The notes: a model not told the origin generated them from the letters alone. A stretch of 64,000 bases of DNA from Acidobacteriota bacterium (GCA_003577145.1 QEUP01000006.1:17309-81308), one strand, 5' to 3'; positions 1-9,028 are shown, counted from the first letter of the stretch. Numbers and translations: made by a program.

Positions 1-108
1 GCCATGCTCTATGACAACGGCGGCTTCTACGGACCCGACACCAGCGGCCTCGACGCCATGCTCTATGACAACGGCGGCTTCTACGGACCCGACACCAGCT
101 GGTTGCAG
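1..108 (+). repeat. 54-bp tandem repeat, in frame
   Basis: Bases 1-54 and 55-108 are near-identical for about 45 bases and then diverge. The unit is 18 codons, so copy number can change without breaking the frame. The array may extend left of the window. Confidence 0.85.
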
Positions 109-237
109 GCCGAGATGAACGCCAACTTCGATCCCACCAATCCGTACCTCACCGACGCGATCCTCGACACCAACGCCTACACGAACGCTGTGTACGACAG
201 CACCAACCAGGCCTGGAGCGACTACATCACCGGCTGA
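1..237 (+). CDS. C-terminal end of a repeat protein (5' end outside window)
   Basis: The frame is open from the first base, so this is the last 78 codons of a longer gene ending in TGA at 235-237. The visible part starts with two copies of an 18-residue unit rich in Gly, Asp and Tyr (core AMLYDNGGFYGPDTS), followed by a polar, Asn/Thr/Tyr-rich tail ending DYITG. No catalytic motif is visible. The composition suits a secreted or surface protein, but that is inference because the N-terminus and any signal peptide lie upstream. The next gene converges on it, with a hairpin between them. Confidence 0.55.
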   Translation, partial: AMLYDNGGFYGPDTSGLDAMLYDNGGFYGPDTSWLQAEMNANFDPTNPYLTDAILDTNAYTNAVYDSTNQAWSDYITG

Positions 238-267
238 TCACCCAGCTGTCCCCGCCGGCGTCCGGTC

Positions 268-299
268 CGTCGGGTCGGTCCTGCCCGCTCGACCCGACG
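268..299. terminator. Hairpin between convergent genes
   Basis: Perfect 10-bp arms (CGTCGGGTCG at 268-277 and CGACCCGACG at 290-299) enclose a 12-base loop, 31 bases after the stop of the repeat-protein gene and 39 bases from the end of the convergent MFS gene. There is no T-run, so it may act as a shared, non-canonical terminator. Confidence 0.5.
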
Positions 300-338
300 G
301 CATCCAGGCGAGTGACGACACCTCGGCGGCTCAGTCCG

Positions 339-1856
339 CTACAGGGCAGGCTGCGCGAGCCTTCCTCTACCCAGACGGATCCAGGTGACCAGCGCCAGCG
401 CAGCCACCACGACACTGCTCGCCAAAACCGTGAACCGATAACCGCTGACGAAGGCTGACTGGGCGGCAGCCGCCAGCTGCTCACCGGCGGGCCCGCCTAG
501 CTCCTCGGCGACGCTGAGCGCTCCCCCCACGTTGTTGGAAGCCTCAGCCGCTGTACCGGCCGGCAGGTCCGCGACCGAGGAACTCAACTGCGCCGAGTAC
601 CACATGCTGAGCAGGCTGCCGATGATGGCGACGCCGATGGCACCCCCGGCCTCCCGGGTGACGTCGTTGATGGCCGATCCCACTCCCGCCTTGGATACAG
701 GCAACGAGCTGACGATGAGATTGGTCGCCGGTGTCGTCGCCAGACCCATCCCCACCCCCGCGACCGACGAACCCAGCACGACGATCCAGATGCTGGGCCC
801 TGTGGAGATGAGCAACGAGGTGACGAGGCCGCCGGCCAGCACGACGAGTGCTGCGCTCATCACGAGCCGCTCACCCACCTTGCGGACGATCCCATCGGCG
901 ACCAGCGCGGCGAGACTCCAGGTGATGGAGACCGGCACGAGCACCAGACCGACCGCTGCCGGTTGTAGATCCTGCACGAACTGCAGGTACTGCGGGAGCA
1001 GATACTCGAGGCCGAAGAGCACGAACATGCTGATCGAGATGACCAGCGCGGGGACGGTGAAGGTGGCGAGCCGGAACAGCCTCACGTCGAGCATCGGCTC
1101 GGCCATCCGGAGCTCCCAGAAGGTGAAACCGGTCAGGGTGGCGGCGGCGAGCGCGAACGACAAGATGACCTCGATGTCGGTCCACCCGACCTCAGGTGCC
1201 TCGATGAAGCCGTACACCAGCGCGGTGAGGCCGATGATGGACAGGAGTGCTCCTCCCACGTCGATGGGATGGCCGATCGGGGCACGCGACTCGGGCACGA
1301 TCGCCCGGGTCGCCACGAGGGTCACGAGCACCACGGGCACGTTGATGAGAAGCACCGATCCCCACCAGAAGTACGACAGCAGCAACCCGCCGACAGGGGG
1401 CCCGAGGATGAAGCCCAGGCCTGCTACGCCCGCCCAGATGCCGATGGCCCTGCCGCGCTCGTCGGGCTCGAAGACAACCGTGAGGATCGAAAGCGTCCCC
1501 GGGAGGATCATGGCCGCCGCCAGGCCCATGAGTCCTCGCGCGACGATCAGCTGGCCCGGCGAGTGCGAGAAGGCCGCCACTCCCGAAGTGGCACCGAAAA
1601 CGACCAGCCCGATGAGCAGGACGCGCCTGCGGCCGTAGCGGTCGCTGATCGCCCCCATGGCCACGACCAGGCCGGCGAAGGTTATCGAGTAGGCGTCGAT
1701 CGTCCACTGGATGTCCCCCGCGTCGGCACCGAGCTGGGAGATCAGCTCGGGTATGGCAACGGTGAGGATGGTGACATCGATCCCGGTGAGAGCAAGGGAG
1801 AGGCAGAGCACGCCGAGGATGGCCCATCGGCGACGGTGGGTTGCCTCGGCTGTCAC
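339..1856 (-). CDS. MFS drug transporter, DHA2 (EmrB/QacA-like), 505 aa
   Basis: Polytopic inner-membrane transporter of the 14-helix DHA2 branch of the major facilitator superfamily, expected to export drugs or other amphipathic compounds with proton antiport. The sequence starts with a short cytoplasmic tail, then hydrophobic segments containing LALTGIDVTILTVAIPEL (typical of helix 1 of EmrB-like proteins) and the loop signature SDRYGRRR between helices 2 and 3. GPPVGGLLL matches the family's antiporter motif C region. At 505 residues the length is normal. It lies 51 bp downstream of dnaE2 on the same strand and could be cotranscribed with it, which would bring it under SOS control; that is inference. 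Substrate cannot be deduced. Confidence 0.85.
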   Translation of the reverse strand: MTAEATHRRRWAILGVLCLSLALTGIDVTILTVAIPELISQLGADAGDIQWTIDAYSITFAGLVVAMGAISDRYGRRRVLLIGLVVFGATSGVAAFSHSPGQLIVARGLMGLAAAMILPGTLSILTVVFEPDERGRAIGIWAGVAGLGFILGPPVGGLLLSYFWWGSVLLINVPVVLVTLVATRAIVPESRAPIGHPIDVGGALLSIIGLTALVYGFIEAPEVGWTDIEVILSFALAAATLTGFTFWELRMAEPMLDVRLFRLATFTVPALVISISMFVLFGLEYLLPQYLQFVQDLQPAAVGLVLVPVSITWSLAALVADGIVRKVGERLVMSAALVVLAGGLVTSLLISTGPSIWIVVLGSSVAGVGMGLATTPATNLIVSSLPVSKAGVGSAINDVTREAGGAIGVAIIGSLLSMWYSAQLSSSVADLPAGTAAEASNNVGGALSVAEELGGPAGEQLAAAAQSAFVSGYRFTVLASSVVVAALALVTWIRLGRGRLAQPAL

Positions 1857-1907
1857 GGCCTGTCACCGTACCCGGGAGCGTGATCGGCAACGGTGCTCGA
1901 CCGGGTA

Positions 1908-4900
1908 TCAGCGGAAGTCCCGGGACCTCAAACGGCTGCGAACCGGTAGGTGCTCGAGCCGCTCGGCTATGACGTTGATGACACCCTCGACCTTCTCCAA
2001 CCTGCCCCTGATGAGCATGGCCGGTGCCGCCCTGGCAACGCTGCGATGGCGGACCCAGCAGCCCTTCGAGCAGATGACGTTGATCAGCCCGGTCTCGTCC
2101 TCGAGGTTGATGAACATCGTCCCTCCCGCAGTGGCAGGCCGCTGCCGGTGGGTGACCACTCCAGCCACCACGACCCTGGTCCCCGACTCGACGTCGCTCA
2201 GGCCGGCAGCGGGCACAACACCCAGCTCGTCCAGGTGGTCGCGTTCGAAACGGGTGGGATGCCCGTCAGGAGAGATGCCGGTGGCCCACAGGTCGGCAGA
2301 GGCGATCTCGCGGTCGTCCATGAACGGGAGTGTCGGCGCATGGGCGCCGGTGACGACGCCTTCGAGACGGTCCTCGCCGGTCTGGGCCACCGCCCCGGCG
2401 ATCCACAACGCTTGCCGGCGATCGAGGCGGGCATCGTCGCCGTCGCCCTCGTCACCGGGGTTGTCGAAGCACCCGAATGCTCCTGCGGTGGCCAGCGCTT
2501 CCAGCACGCCGAGCGACGCGCCGGTGCGGCGGGCGACGTCTTCCATGTTGCGGTACGGGCGGCGCGCGGCGATGAGAGCCGCCATGTCCTCACCGACGTT
2601 GCGCACGTACTCGAGCCCCAGTCGCACTGCCGCCTCGCCCCTGTCGGGACCTTCGCCCGAACGCTCGCCGGCAGGTTCGAGCACGGCTTTGGCAGCCGAG
2701 CGATTGACGTCGGGGGTACGGATGACCACACCGTGACGGCGGGCGTCTTGCACCAGGCTGTGGGGCGAGTAGAAGCCCATGGGCTGAGCGTTGAGCAGAG
2801 CCGCGCAGAACGCAGCCGGGTAGTGGTACTTGACCCAGGCACTCGCGTACACCAGGTAGGCGAACGAGACCGAGTGGCTCTCGGGGAAGCCGTAGTTGGC
2901 GAAGGCGGCCAGCTTCTCCCAGATCTGCTCGGCTGTCTCGCCGGTGATGCCCCGTTCAGCCATCCCCTCGTAGAGACGCCGCTGCAGGCGCTGCATCCGC
3001 TCGCGACTGCGCTTGGCGCCCATGGCCTGGCGCAGCTCGTCGGCCTCGCCGGGGGTGAAGCCGGCGACGTCGATGGCGATCTGCATGAGCTGTTCCTGGA
3101 AGAGGGGCACACCCAGGGTCTTCTCCAGGGCCGGCTGCAGAAGCGGGTGGAGGTAGGTGACCGGCTCCTTGCCGTTGCGGCGCCGGATGTAGGGATGAAC
3201 CGACCCACCCTGTATGGGCCCCGGGCGGATGAGCGCGACCTCGACCACCAGGTCATAGAAGCAGCGCGGCTTGAGCCTCGGGAGGGTGGCCATCTGGGCC
3301 CGGCTCTCGATCTGGAACACCCCGATGGTGTCGGCCCGGCAGATCATGTCGTAGACCTCGTCTTCTTGAGGGATCCGGGCGAGGTCGACGTCGACCCCGT
3401 GATGCTCCGCTATCAAGTCGACCGCGTAGTGAAGGGCGCTGAGCATGCCCAGGCCCAGCAGGTCGAACTTCACCAGTCCGACGGCGGCGCAGTCGTCTTT
3501 GTCCCACTGCAACACGCTGCGCTCGGCCTTGCGAGCCCACTCGGTCGGGCAGACCTCGACCACGGGCCGGTCGCATATGACCATCCCGCCCGAGTGGATG
3601 CCGAGGTGGCGGGGGAAGTGCTCGACCTGCCCGGCCAGCTCGAGCACCGGGCCGGGGATGGTGACGTCGCCCTGCGCAGCCGTCGAGGCGACCGGTCCCC
3701 AGCGGTCGACCTCCTTGGACCAGGCATCTTGTTGACCGGTGGCGAACCCCATGGCCTTGGCCATGTCCCGTACCGCGGATTTGGCCCGGTAGGTGATGAC
3801 GTTGGCCACCTGGGCGGCGTTGGCCCGGCCGTAGCGCTCGTAGACGTACTGGATGACCTCCTCGCGCCGGTCGCTTTCGATGTCGACGTCGATGTCGGGC
3901 GGCCCGTCACGTTCGGGGGAGAGGAAGCGCTCGAAGAGCAGGCCCAGCGAGACCGCATCGGCGTTGGTGATGCCGAGGGCGTAGCAGACCGCCGAGTTGG
4001 CCGCCGAGCCCCTCCCCTGGCAGTAGATGTCGGATCGGCGGCAGAACTCGACTATGTCCCAGACGATGAGGAAGTAGCCGGGGAAACCGAGTTGGTCGAT
4101 GAGGCGCAGCTCGTAGTCGATCTGCTCGTAGGCACCGGGCACCTCCGCGCGGCCCCGAGGCCCGTAGCGGCCGGCGGCACCTCGTTCGGTGAGCTCACGC
4201 AGCCATGACATCTCGGTGTGGCCCGATGGCACCGGGTAGTCGGGCAGTTCGGGGGCAACCAGTTCGAGGTCGAAGGCGCACTCGCCTCCCAGCTCCGCGG
4301 CGCGTTCGACAACCCCGGGGTACCGGGCGAAGCGACGGGCCTGCTCGGCACCGGCGCGGAGGTGAGCGTCGGGACCGGAAGGCAGCCAGCCGTCGATCTC
4401 GTCGAGGGAGCGCCGGGCTCTCACCGCGGCGAGAGCGGTGGCCAGCCGGCGGCGGTCGACGGTTGCGTAGTGGACGTTGTTGGTGGCCACCACATCGACC
4501 CCCACCCGAAGGGCCATGGAGACCATGGCGTCGTTGCGGGCAGTGTCGAGGGGGTCACCGTGGTCCCACACCTCCACGAAGACATGCTCCCCGCCGAAGG
4601 CCTCGACCAGCAGCCGCAGCTCGCGCTCGGCCGCCGCGGGACCGTGCTCGACGAGTGCTGCGGGCACCGTGCCCTTCCGGCACCCGGTGAGAACCGCCCA
4701 CTGCCCGGCCGGGGCATGCCCGGCCAGGTCGCCCAGCGAACAGCGGGGGGCGCCCTTCTCGCCACTCATCTGGGCCCGACTCAAGGCAGTACCCAGCCGG
4801 GCGTACCCGACAGGACCGCGGGCCAGGACCACCAGGTGGCGTCCTTCGGGGTCGGCTAGACCGTTGTGTGGCCGGGTGGCCCCGAGGGTCAGCTCCGAGC

Positions 4901-5267
4901 CGAAGACGGTGGGCAGTCCCAGCTCGCCGGCAGCCTCGGCGAAGCGCACCACCCCGTAGAAGCCGTTGTGATCGGTGAGGGCGAGCGCTTCCAGGCCCAA
5001 CCGGGCCGCCTCCTCGGCGAGCTCCTCGGGATGGGAGGCACCGTCGAGGAAGCTGAAGTTCGAGTGGCAGTGCAGCTCCGCGTAAGGCACCGTCGCCGCC
5101 CGCCGGGCTGTCCCGGCCGGTGGGCGGTAGGACTGGCGTGCCCGCGACCAGGCGGGGCTGTCGCTCCCGTCACCGGGGTACCAGGCGACAGCGCGCCCGC
5201 CGGCGGGACGGCTCGACAGCCGCCGTTCGATCTCGGCCCAGGGAACCCGAGGGTTCTGCCAGCTCAT
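1908..5267 (-). CDS. dnaE2: Error-prone DNA polymerase DnaE2, 1119 aa
   Basis: C-family polymerase of the SOS mutasome, which performs translesion synthesis with ImuA and ImuB. An N-terminal PHP domain begins near residue 63 (ELHCHSNFSFLDGAS). The polymerase active-site motif PDIDVDIES lies at about residues 457-465 with the metal-binding aspartates. A finger/thumb region follows (RPGPIQGGSVHPYIRRR) and a C-terminal OB-fold (MFINLEDETGLINVI) ends in the SRDFR tail usual for DnaE2. Length and shortened C-terminus separate it from replicative DnaE1. The ATG at 5265-5267 lies 13 bp from a perfect SOS box, which supports this start and LexA control. Its partners imuA-imuB are in the same window at 16862-19182, not adjacent as in some genomes. 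Confidence 0.95.
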   Translation of the reverse strand: MSWQNPRVPWAEIERRLSSRPAGGRAVAWYPGDGSDSPAWSRARQSYRPPAGTARRAATVPYAELHCHSNFSFLDGASHPEELAEEAARLGLEALALTDHNGFYGVVRFAEAAGELGLPTVFGSELTLGATRPHNGLADPEGRHLVVLARGPVGYARLGTALSRAQMSGEKGAPRCSLGDLAGHAPAGQWAVLTGCRKGTVPAALVEHGPAAAERELRLLVEAFGGEHVFVEVWDHGDPLDTARNDAMVSMALRVGVDVVATNNVHYATVDRRRLATALAAVRARRSLDEIDGWLPSGPDAHLRAGAEQARRFARYPGVVERAAELGGECAFDLELVAPELPDYPVPSGHTEMSWLRELTERGAAGRYGPRGRAEVPGAYEQIDYELRLIDQLGFPGYFLIVWDIVEFCRRSDIYCQGRGSAANSAVCYALGITNADAVSLGLLFERFLSPERDGPPDIDVDIESDRREEVIQYVYERYGRANAAQVANVITYRAKSAVRDMAKAMGFATGQQDAWSKEVDRWGPVASTAAQGDVTIPGPVLELAGQVEHFPRHLGIHSGGMVICDRPVVEVCPTEWARKAERSVLQWDKDDCAAVGLVKFDLLGLGMLSALHYAVDLIAEHHGVDVDLARIPQEDEVYDMICRADTIGVFQIESRAQMATLPRLKPRCFYDLVVEVALIRPGPIQGGSVHPYIRRRNGKEPVTYLHPLLQPALEKTLGVPLFQEQLMQIAIDVAGFTPGEADELRQAMGAKRSRERMQRLQRRLYEGMAERGITGETAEQIWEKLAAFANYGFPESHSVSFAYLVYASAWVKYHYPAAFCAALLNAQPMGFYSPHSLVQDARRHGVVIRTPDVNRSAAKAVLEPAGERSGEGPDRGEAAVRLGLEYVRNVGEDMAALIAARRPYRNMEDVARRTGASLGVLEALATAGAFGCFDNPGDEGDGDDARLDRRQALWIAGAVAQTGEDRLEGVVTGAHAPTLPFMDDREIASADLWATGISPDGHPTRFERDHLDELGVVPAAGLSDVESGTRVVVAGVVTHRQRPATAGGTMFINLEDETGLINVICSKGCWVRHRSVARAAPAMLIRGRLEKVEGVINVIAERLEHLPVRSRLRSRDFR

Positions 5268-5280
5268 GTTCCCAACCTAA

Positions 5281-5294
5281 CGAACATATGTTCG
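5281..5294 (-). promoter_or_regulatory. LexA/SOS box of dnaE2
   Basis: CGAACATATGTTCG is a perfect palindrome matching the actinobacterial LexA consensus CGAAC-N4-GTTCG. It lies 13 bp upstream of the dnaE2 start codon, so repressor binding would block transcription start or early elongation. Confidence 0.9.
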
Positions 5295-5366
5295 AGAGGC
5301 AATGGCGGCTCACGTCGCCTCGAACCCCAAAGAACCGGGTTTTGCGACCCGATACCCCGGCACGGC

Positions 5367-5750
5367 TCAGCCGGTGAGCAGTTGAGTGATGCTCACCGCC
5401 GCGCCCACCGCGGCGATCATCACCACCACCAGCGCCAGCACCGCCTGGCGCAACGCCCGCTCGAAGCCCGCCTCCAGGGCCGGGAAACCCGCCTCGACCC
5501 GAGCCTCCAGGGCCGACATCCGCCCGTCGATGCGGTTCTCCAGGGCCGACATCCGCCCGTCGATGCGGTTCTCCAGAGCCGACATTCGGTTCTCCAGGCG
5601 CGCCTCGAGCAGCGCCAGGTCGGTCTTGGTGGCCACATCGGCCCAACCCACCGGAGGCAGGTACCCCATCAGCGTGTCGGCAGCGTCGCCACCCAACGCC
5701 TCGTCCAATCGCTCGAACAGCAAACCACGCGCCCGGTCATCAAAAGCCAT
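5367..5750 (-). CDS. Small coiled-coil membrane protein, 127 aa
   Basis: Start chosen at ATG 5748-5750 (MAFDDRARGLLFERLDE); a longer frame to 5807 exists but adds unrelated sequence. The N-terminal part contains YLPPVGWADVATKTD. It is followed by near-perfect 11-residue heptad-like repeats (RMSALENRIDG) that should form a coiled coil, and a C-terminal hydrophobic helix (about residues 100-122) ending ITQLLTG. It is therefore probably a tail-anchored oligomer. I recognise the LPPVGWADVATK type as a recurrent actinobacterial protein of unknown function. A truncated, frameshifted copy lies at 7559-7710, so the two copies flank the GHKL ATPase gene in the same orientation. Confidence 0.7.
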   Translation of the reverse strand: MAFDDRARGLLFERLDEALGGDAADTLMGYLPPVGWADVATKTDLALLEARLENRMSALENRIDGRMSALENRIDGRMSALEARVEAGFPALEAGFERALRQAVLALVVVMIAAVGAAVSITQLLTG

Positions 5751-5884
5751 ACTGCCACGATCTCCCTCGGGATCAAGCACTGCCGCAAAGGGAGCCGTCG
5801 AAAACACGCGGGCAACCCACCCAGGCCGACTCCGAAACCTCCAGCCAACCTATCCACCCGCAGTGACAGCCATGATCGTTAGCC

Positions 5885-5945
5885 GGCCCGGGGTCGAACC
5901 ACGACCAGCAGCGATGCATCTGCATCACCCCACACCGCCCGGGCC
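5885..5945. other. Structured intergenic element (nested inverted repeats)
   Basis: Outer arms GGCCCGGG (5885-5892) and CCCGGGCC (5938-5945) enclose an inner palindrome GATGCA/TGCATC (5913-5926). It lies in the 263-bp divergent gap between the coiled-coil gene and the GHKL ATPase gene. Part of one strand resembles a T-arm (GGTTCGACC), but no tRNA fold closes. Function unknown; it could be an operator or a structured leader. Confidence 0.3.
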
Positions 5946-6013
5946 CCCGCCGGGTTGACTGAGCGTCCGGCAGAAGGGGCGGCTGAGCACGCCGGGGTGG
6001 CTACGGTTGTGCC

Positions 6014-7546
6014 ATGGCGACCAAGGCCGGTAAGCGCAAGCCCACAGAGAAGGTGCGCCTGCGCATCGGCAACCTGGGCCAGGCGGTGCTCGTCACCGGG
6101 CAGGCCTACCAGGAGCCCAAGGACGCTCTCAACGAGTTCGTGTCCAACGCAGCCGACGAGTACGCCCTGGCAGGCAGGAGAGGCGAGCGGATCCGGGTGC
6201 TGCTGCGCCGCCGCGGCCGCTACCCGCTTGTGATGGTCGACGATTCGGGTAGGGGGATGGGACCCGAGCGCCTCCGGGAGCTGGCCCGCAACCTGTTCCA
6301 GTCCTCCAAGGCCGGCGACGACACCACCATCGGCGAGAAGGCCATCGGGCTGCTGGCGTTCCAGCAGCTCGGCGACCGCCTCGAGGTCGTCTCACGGGCA
6401 GAGGGCAGCTCCGAGACGTGGGTGCTGAAGCTGCACCGAGGCAAGGCGACCGCCGAGCTCGAGCGGGAGCGCCGCCGTACCCGCACGACACCGGGGACCA
6501 CGGTGTACCTCGCCGAGCTCGACGCCGAGGTGCTGAGGATGCTCACCCAGCGCAAGGTGGTCGAGTACCTGCGCAAGCGGCGGGGTGAGGCGCTGCGACG
6601 GGGCGACTACACCATCGAGGTGGTCGAGGGTCGGCGCATCGAGGTGGTCGCACCCGAGGTGCCCGAGGGCGTCAAGGTGCCCCTGGCCACCCAGCGGACG
6701 CTGTGGGGCCCGATCGAGTTCGCCGTGTACGTCTCGCCACCCGATACCAAGAAGCGCGGGGTGAGCGTCGTGGGACGAGGCGGTACCACCATCATCGACG
6801 AGCTGGCCGGCATGGAGGACTTCGATCACCCGCCCTGGAACACCAGCCAAGTGTCAGGCCAGGTGCTGTTCGAGGCGCTGCGCCAGAGCGCCGGGAGGCG
6901 CGCGATCCTGACCGACCGCGACGTGTATCCCCTCTTCGTCGATGCGCTCGCGTCGGTGGAACCTCACGTGTCGCGTGTGCTGGACGCGGTGAACCGCCAG
7001 ATCGACGAAGCCACCGCTGACCGCATGTCCGACACGATCCGCAAGATCTTCGACCGTGTGCTCAAAGAGCTCGACGACCTCGACAACCCCATGCGCACAC
7101 CGCTGGGAACCGAGCCCGGCGAGGGAGGCATCCTCGGCGGCACCGAGGATACGGTCGCACCCGGCGGCAACGGCTCCGGCACCGGTGAGCGTCACCTTCC
7201 GACCGCCGACGAGCTCACGCCCGACGAGCCTCCCTCCCAGCAGCCGCAGCCGGCCAAGCCCGAACGGGCCCGCAGCTCCAGGCTCCCGACGGTCGCTCCC
7301 GACCCCCACCCCGACGGTCGCCGCAGCCGCTTTGACCCCGACGAGCGCGTCGTCTACTACAGCCAGCGCCACCGCGACTACCTGCTGGTCAAGGACAACG
7401 AAGCCATGCTGCTGGACTACCTGGCCACCCTGGTCGCCAAGGAGTACGTCGTCTACAACAACCCCCTCACCGAACCTGACGAGCTGGGCGAGGAGATGGT
7501 GCGCATGCTCATCAGGGTGCGCCAGCACCTCCCCCGCCGCCGGTGA
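6014..7546 (+). CDS. Orphan GHKL-type ATPase, 510 aa
   Basis: The N-terminal 120 residues carry a complete Bergerat fold. The N-box is LNEFVSNAADEYA (Glu41, Asn45), G1 is DDSGRGM (76-82) and G2 is GEKAIGL (107-113). No HisKA or receiver domain is present, so it is not an ordinary histidine kinase; the arrangement is closer to Hsp90/MutL/MORC-type ATPases. A transducer-like middle region follows (to about 350), then a low-complexity Pro/Gly/Ser linker (about 360-440) and a conserved-looking C-terminal helical segment (YYSQRHRDYLLVKDNEAM). Such stand-alone ATPases undergo ATP-driven dimerisation; the target is unknown. It sits alone between a coiled-coil gene and a decayed copy of that gene, a context that hints at an accessory or defence function without proving it. 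Confidence 0.75.
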   Translation: MATKAGKRKPTEKVRLRIGNLGQAVLVTGQAYQEPKDALNEFVSNAADEYALAGRRGERIRVLLRRRGRYPLVMVDDSGRGMGPERLRELARNLFQSSKAGDDTTIGEKAIGLLAFQQLGDRLEVVSRAEGSSETWVLKLHRGKATAELERERRRTRTTPGTTVYLAELDAEVLRMLTQRKVVEYLRKRRGEALRRGDYTIEVVEGRRIEVVAPEVPEGVKVPLATQRTLWGPIEFAVYVSPPDTKKRGVSVVGRGGTTIIDELAGMEDFDHPPWNTSQVSGQVLFEALRQSAGRRAILTDRDVYPLFVDALASVEPHVSRVLDAVNRQIDEATADRMSDTIRKIFDRVLKELDDLDNPMRTPLGTEPGEGGILGGTEDTVAPGGNGSGTGERHLPTADELTPDEPPSQQPQPAKPERARSSRLPTVAPDPHPDGRRSRFDPDERVVYYSQRHRDYLLVKDNEAMLLDYLATLVAKEYVVYNNPLTEPDELGEEMVRMLIRVRQHLPRRR

Positions 7547-7558
7547 CGGCGCCTGACC

Positions 7559-7710
7559 TCAACCGGCATGCAACTGGGTGATACTCACCGTCGGTCTTGG
7601 TGGCCACATCGGCCCGGCCCACCGGGGGGAGATACCCATCAGCGTGTCAGCCGCGACGCCACACAACGCCTCGTTCAATCGCTCGTGTAGCGCTGCTCGT
7701 GCCCGGTCAT
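7559..7710 (-). pseudogene. Decayed copy of the 5367-5750 coiled-coil gene
   Basis: The DNA aligns with the gene at 5367-5750 over both ends: the part encoding DDRARxxLxERLxEALxGxAADTLMG and the terminal SITQLxxG plus stop. About 221 bp of the parent (5399-5619, the coiled coil and most of the membrane helix) are missing. One base is deleted in the PPVGW-encoding stretch (GATACCCATC against GTACCCCATC), which shifts the frame, and the start ATG is gone. It is a clear pseudogene relic 12 bp after the GHKL ATPase stop. Confidence 0.8.
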
Positions 7711-7833
7711 CACCGCCAGCAGCGACATCGAGGGCCGACTCCGAGGCCCAGCGGTCCCGATCCAAGGTACGGTCGCATCGCTCAGCATCTCAGCCCCATC
7801 CCGCTCACAGACAGGTCCCGCCTGGGGCAGCCC

Positions 7834-8430
7834 TCAGGCGGCCTCGGTGACCGGGACCGATTCCTCGTGGTCGGCGTCGGACTGGCTCACGTGGTCGCAC
7901 AGCCGCTCGACCGCATCGACCACCACCCGCTTCACCTCACCCAGGTCGATGCGAAGCTCCTCGCTGAGGTCGGATTCGCTCCTACCGCCGAGGAAGTAGC
8001 CGGTCACGACCGAGCGATCGGGCTCGGGACTCGACGCCAGCAGTGCCCGCATCCTCGTGCCCAGGTTCCGGCGGAACACGTCGACACCAGAGGCATCAAG
8101 GTCGATCAGGCTGGCTTCCACCTGCGCGATGTCGATGGTCAACCAGGGGTGATCGAGGATGGCATCGAAGAGCCGCTGTTCGACCTGGGCGAGCTCCTCG
8201 TCGCGCGCGCTGAAGGCCGGCGTCTCCAGCGGGTCCAGCTTCATCACCACCGCCACGAGCGAGCCCACCAGCCACACGACCAGCGCGGCCAGGGTCGCCT
8301 CGGCCAGGCCCATGGTCATGCCCACCGCGGCCAGGGTCCATACCACGAGGATGGCCAGCACCATGCCCTGCGCGCTCACACCGTCCCGGGTCTTCGTCGC
8401 TTCTTGGGGGGCCTCCGCCAGCTCGGCCAT
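7834..8430 (-). CDS. Membrane protein with sigma-region-4-like C-terminal helix-turn-helix, 198 aa
   Basis: Two hydrophobic helices lie near the N-terminus (about residues 22-41 and 44-63), followed by a soluble part. Residues 136-182 (VVTGYFLGGRSESDLSEELRIDLGEVKRVV) have the pattern of a sigma-70 region 4 or LuxR-type helix-turn-helix: a first helix ending in a hydrophobic-Gly turn, SESDLSEEL, then a recognition-like helix. The remaining region (about 70-130) shows no known motif. If the HTH reading is right this could be a membrane-tethered DNA-binding protein, but I name no regulon. It does not look like an anti-sigma factor and has no sigma region 2. Codon use is like its neighbours. Confidence 0.55.
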   Translation of the reverse strand: MAELAEAPQEATKTRDGVSAQGMVLAILVVWTLAAVGMTMGLAEATLAALVVWLVGSLVAVVMKLDPLETPAFSARDEELAQVEQRLFDAILDHPWLTIDIAQVEASLIDLDASGVDVFRRNLGTRMRALLASSPEPDRSVVTGYFLGGRSESDLSEELRIDLGEVKRVVVDAVERLCDHVSQSDADHEESVPVTEAA

Positions 8431-9028
8431 GGCATCTTCTCCGCCGTCGTCTCGCCCGCTGCCCAGCCACCACTATCCATCGACCCTTCCCGCGAGGATC
8501 TCATGGGCCGGGCGCACGGATCTGCGCAGGGGAATTCGCACCACAGCCACTGGGACGACCGACCCAGCAAGGAACGGGCTCAGCATGGCCGCCGCCCGGT
8601 TCCCCGATCAGGCGGATGGATCCACCTGCGGGGTCACCGGGCGGCAACCAAGGAGAGCACGCGATGATCCGGACGCCTGAACCGCCTGACGCCCACGCGG
8701 GACGCGACCGGCACAGGACGCCGGTTGTGTGTGATGAGCGACACGGCTGTGAGCCCCGCGCAGGATCGGGCCGAGCAGGTAACGAGGCCGACCGCCCTCT
8801 CGGACGGTGATCCGCCAACCAACAGCTGCCAACGATCGGTGACGAACCCCAGGATTGCACCTCGCTGGCGTCCCAGTGTGTAGCCGTCGGCCATCGGAGC
8901 AGACCTCGCTTGTCCGGACCCGTGCTCTCACCACAGGTCATCGACGACCACCGAGCTCGGGCGCAGTGCTGAAAGGACGCTCCTGGCTGGACCATGTCGC
9001 CCAACCGCTCGGTGACTTCCTGCCCGGT
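8431..9028. other. 598-bp intergenic stretch, no convincing gene
   Basis: Both flanking genes are on the minus strand. A 48-codon ORF at 8664-8810 (+) has an AAGGAG eight bases upstream, but its protein (MIRTPEPPDAHAG...) is Arg/Gly-rich with no recognisable feature. Reading frames on the other strand overlap it. I regard the stretch as non-coding or decayed. It must hold the promoter of the 7834-8430 gene. Confidence 0.4.

Noticed and set aside
1950-4208. 752-codon plus-strand ORF opposite dnaE2
   Set aside because: It is a shadow of the GC-rich dnaE2 gene on the other strand; its protein has no domain, while dnaE2 has all motifs of the family.
5885-5945. tRNA gene on the minus strand
   Set aside because: GGTTCGACC looks like a T-loop, and GGCCCGGG/CCCGGGCC could be an acceptor stem, but the T-stem does not pair and no cloverleaf can be drawn.
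8664-8810. 48-codon ORF with good ribosome binding site
   Set aside because: Composition is Arg/Gly/Pro-rich without any recognisable feature, and no hairpin or operon context supports it; noted in the intergenic entry only.
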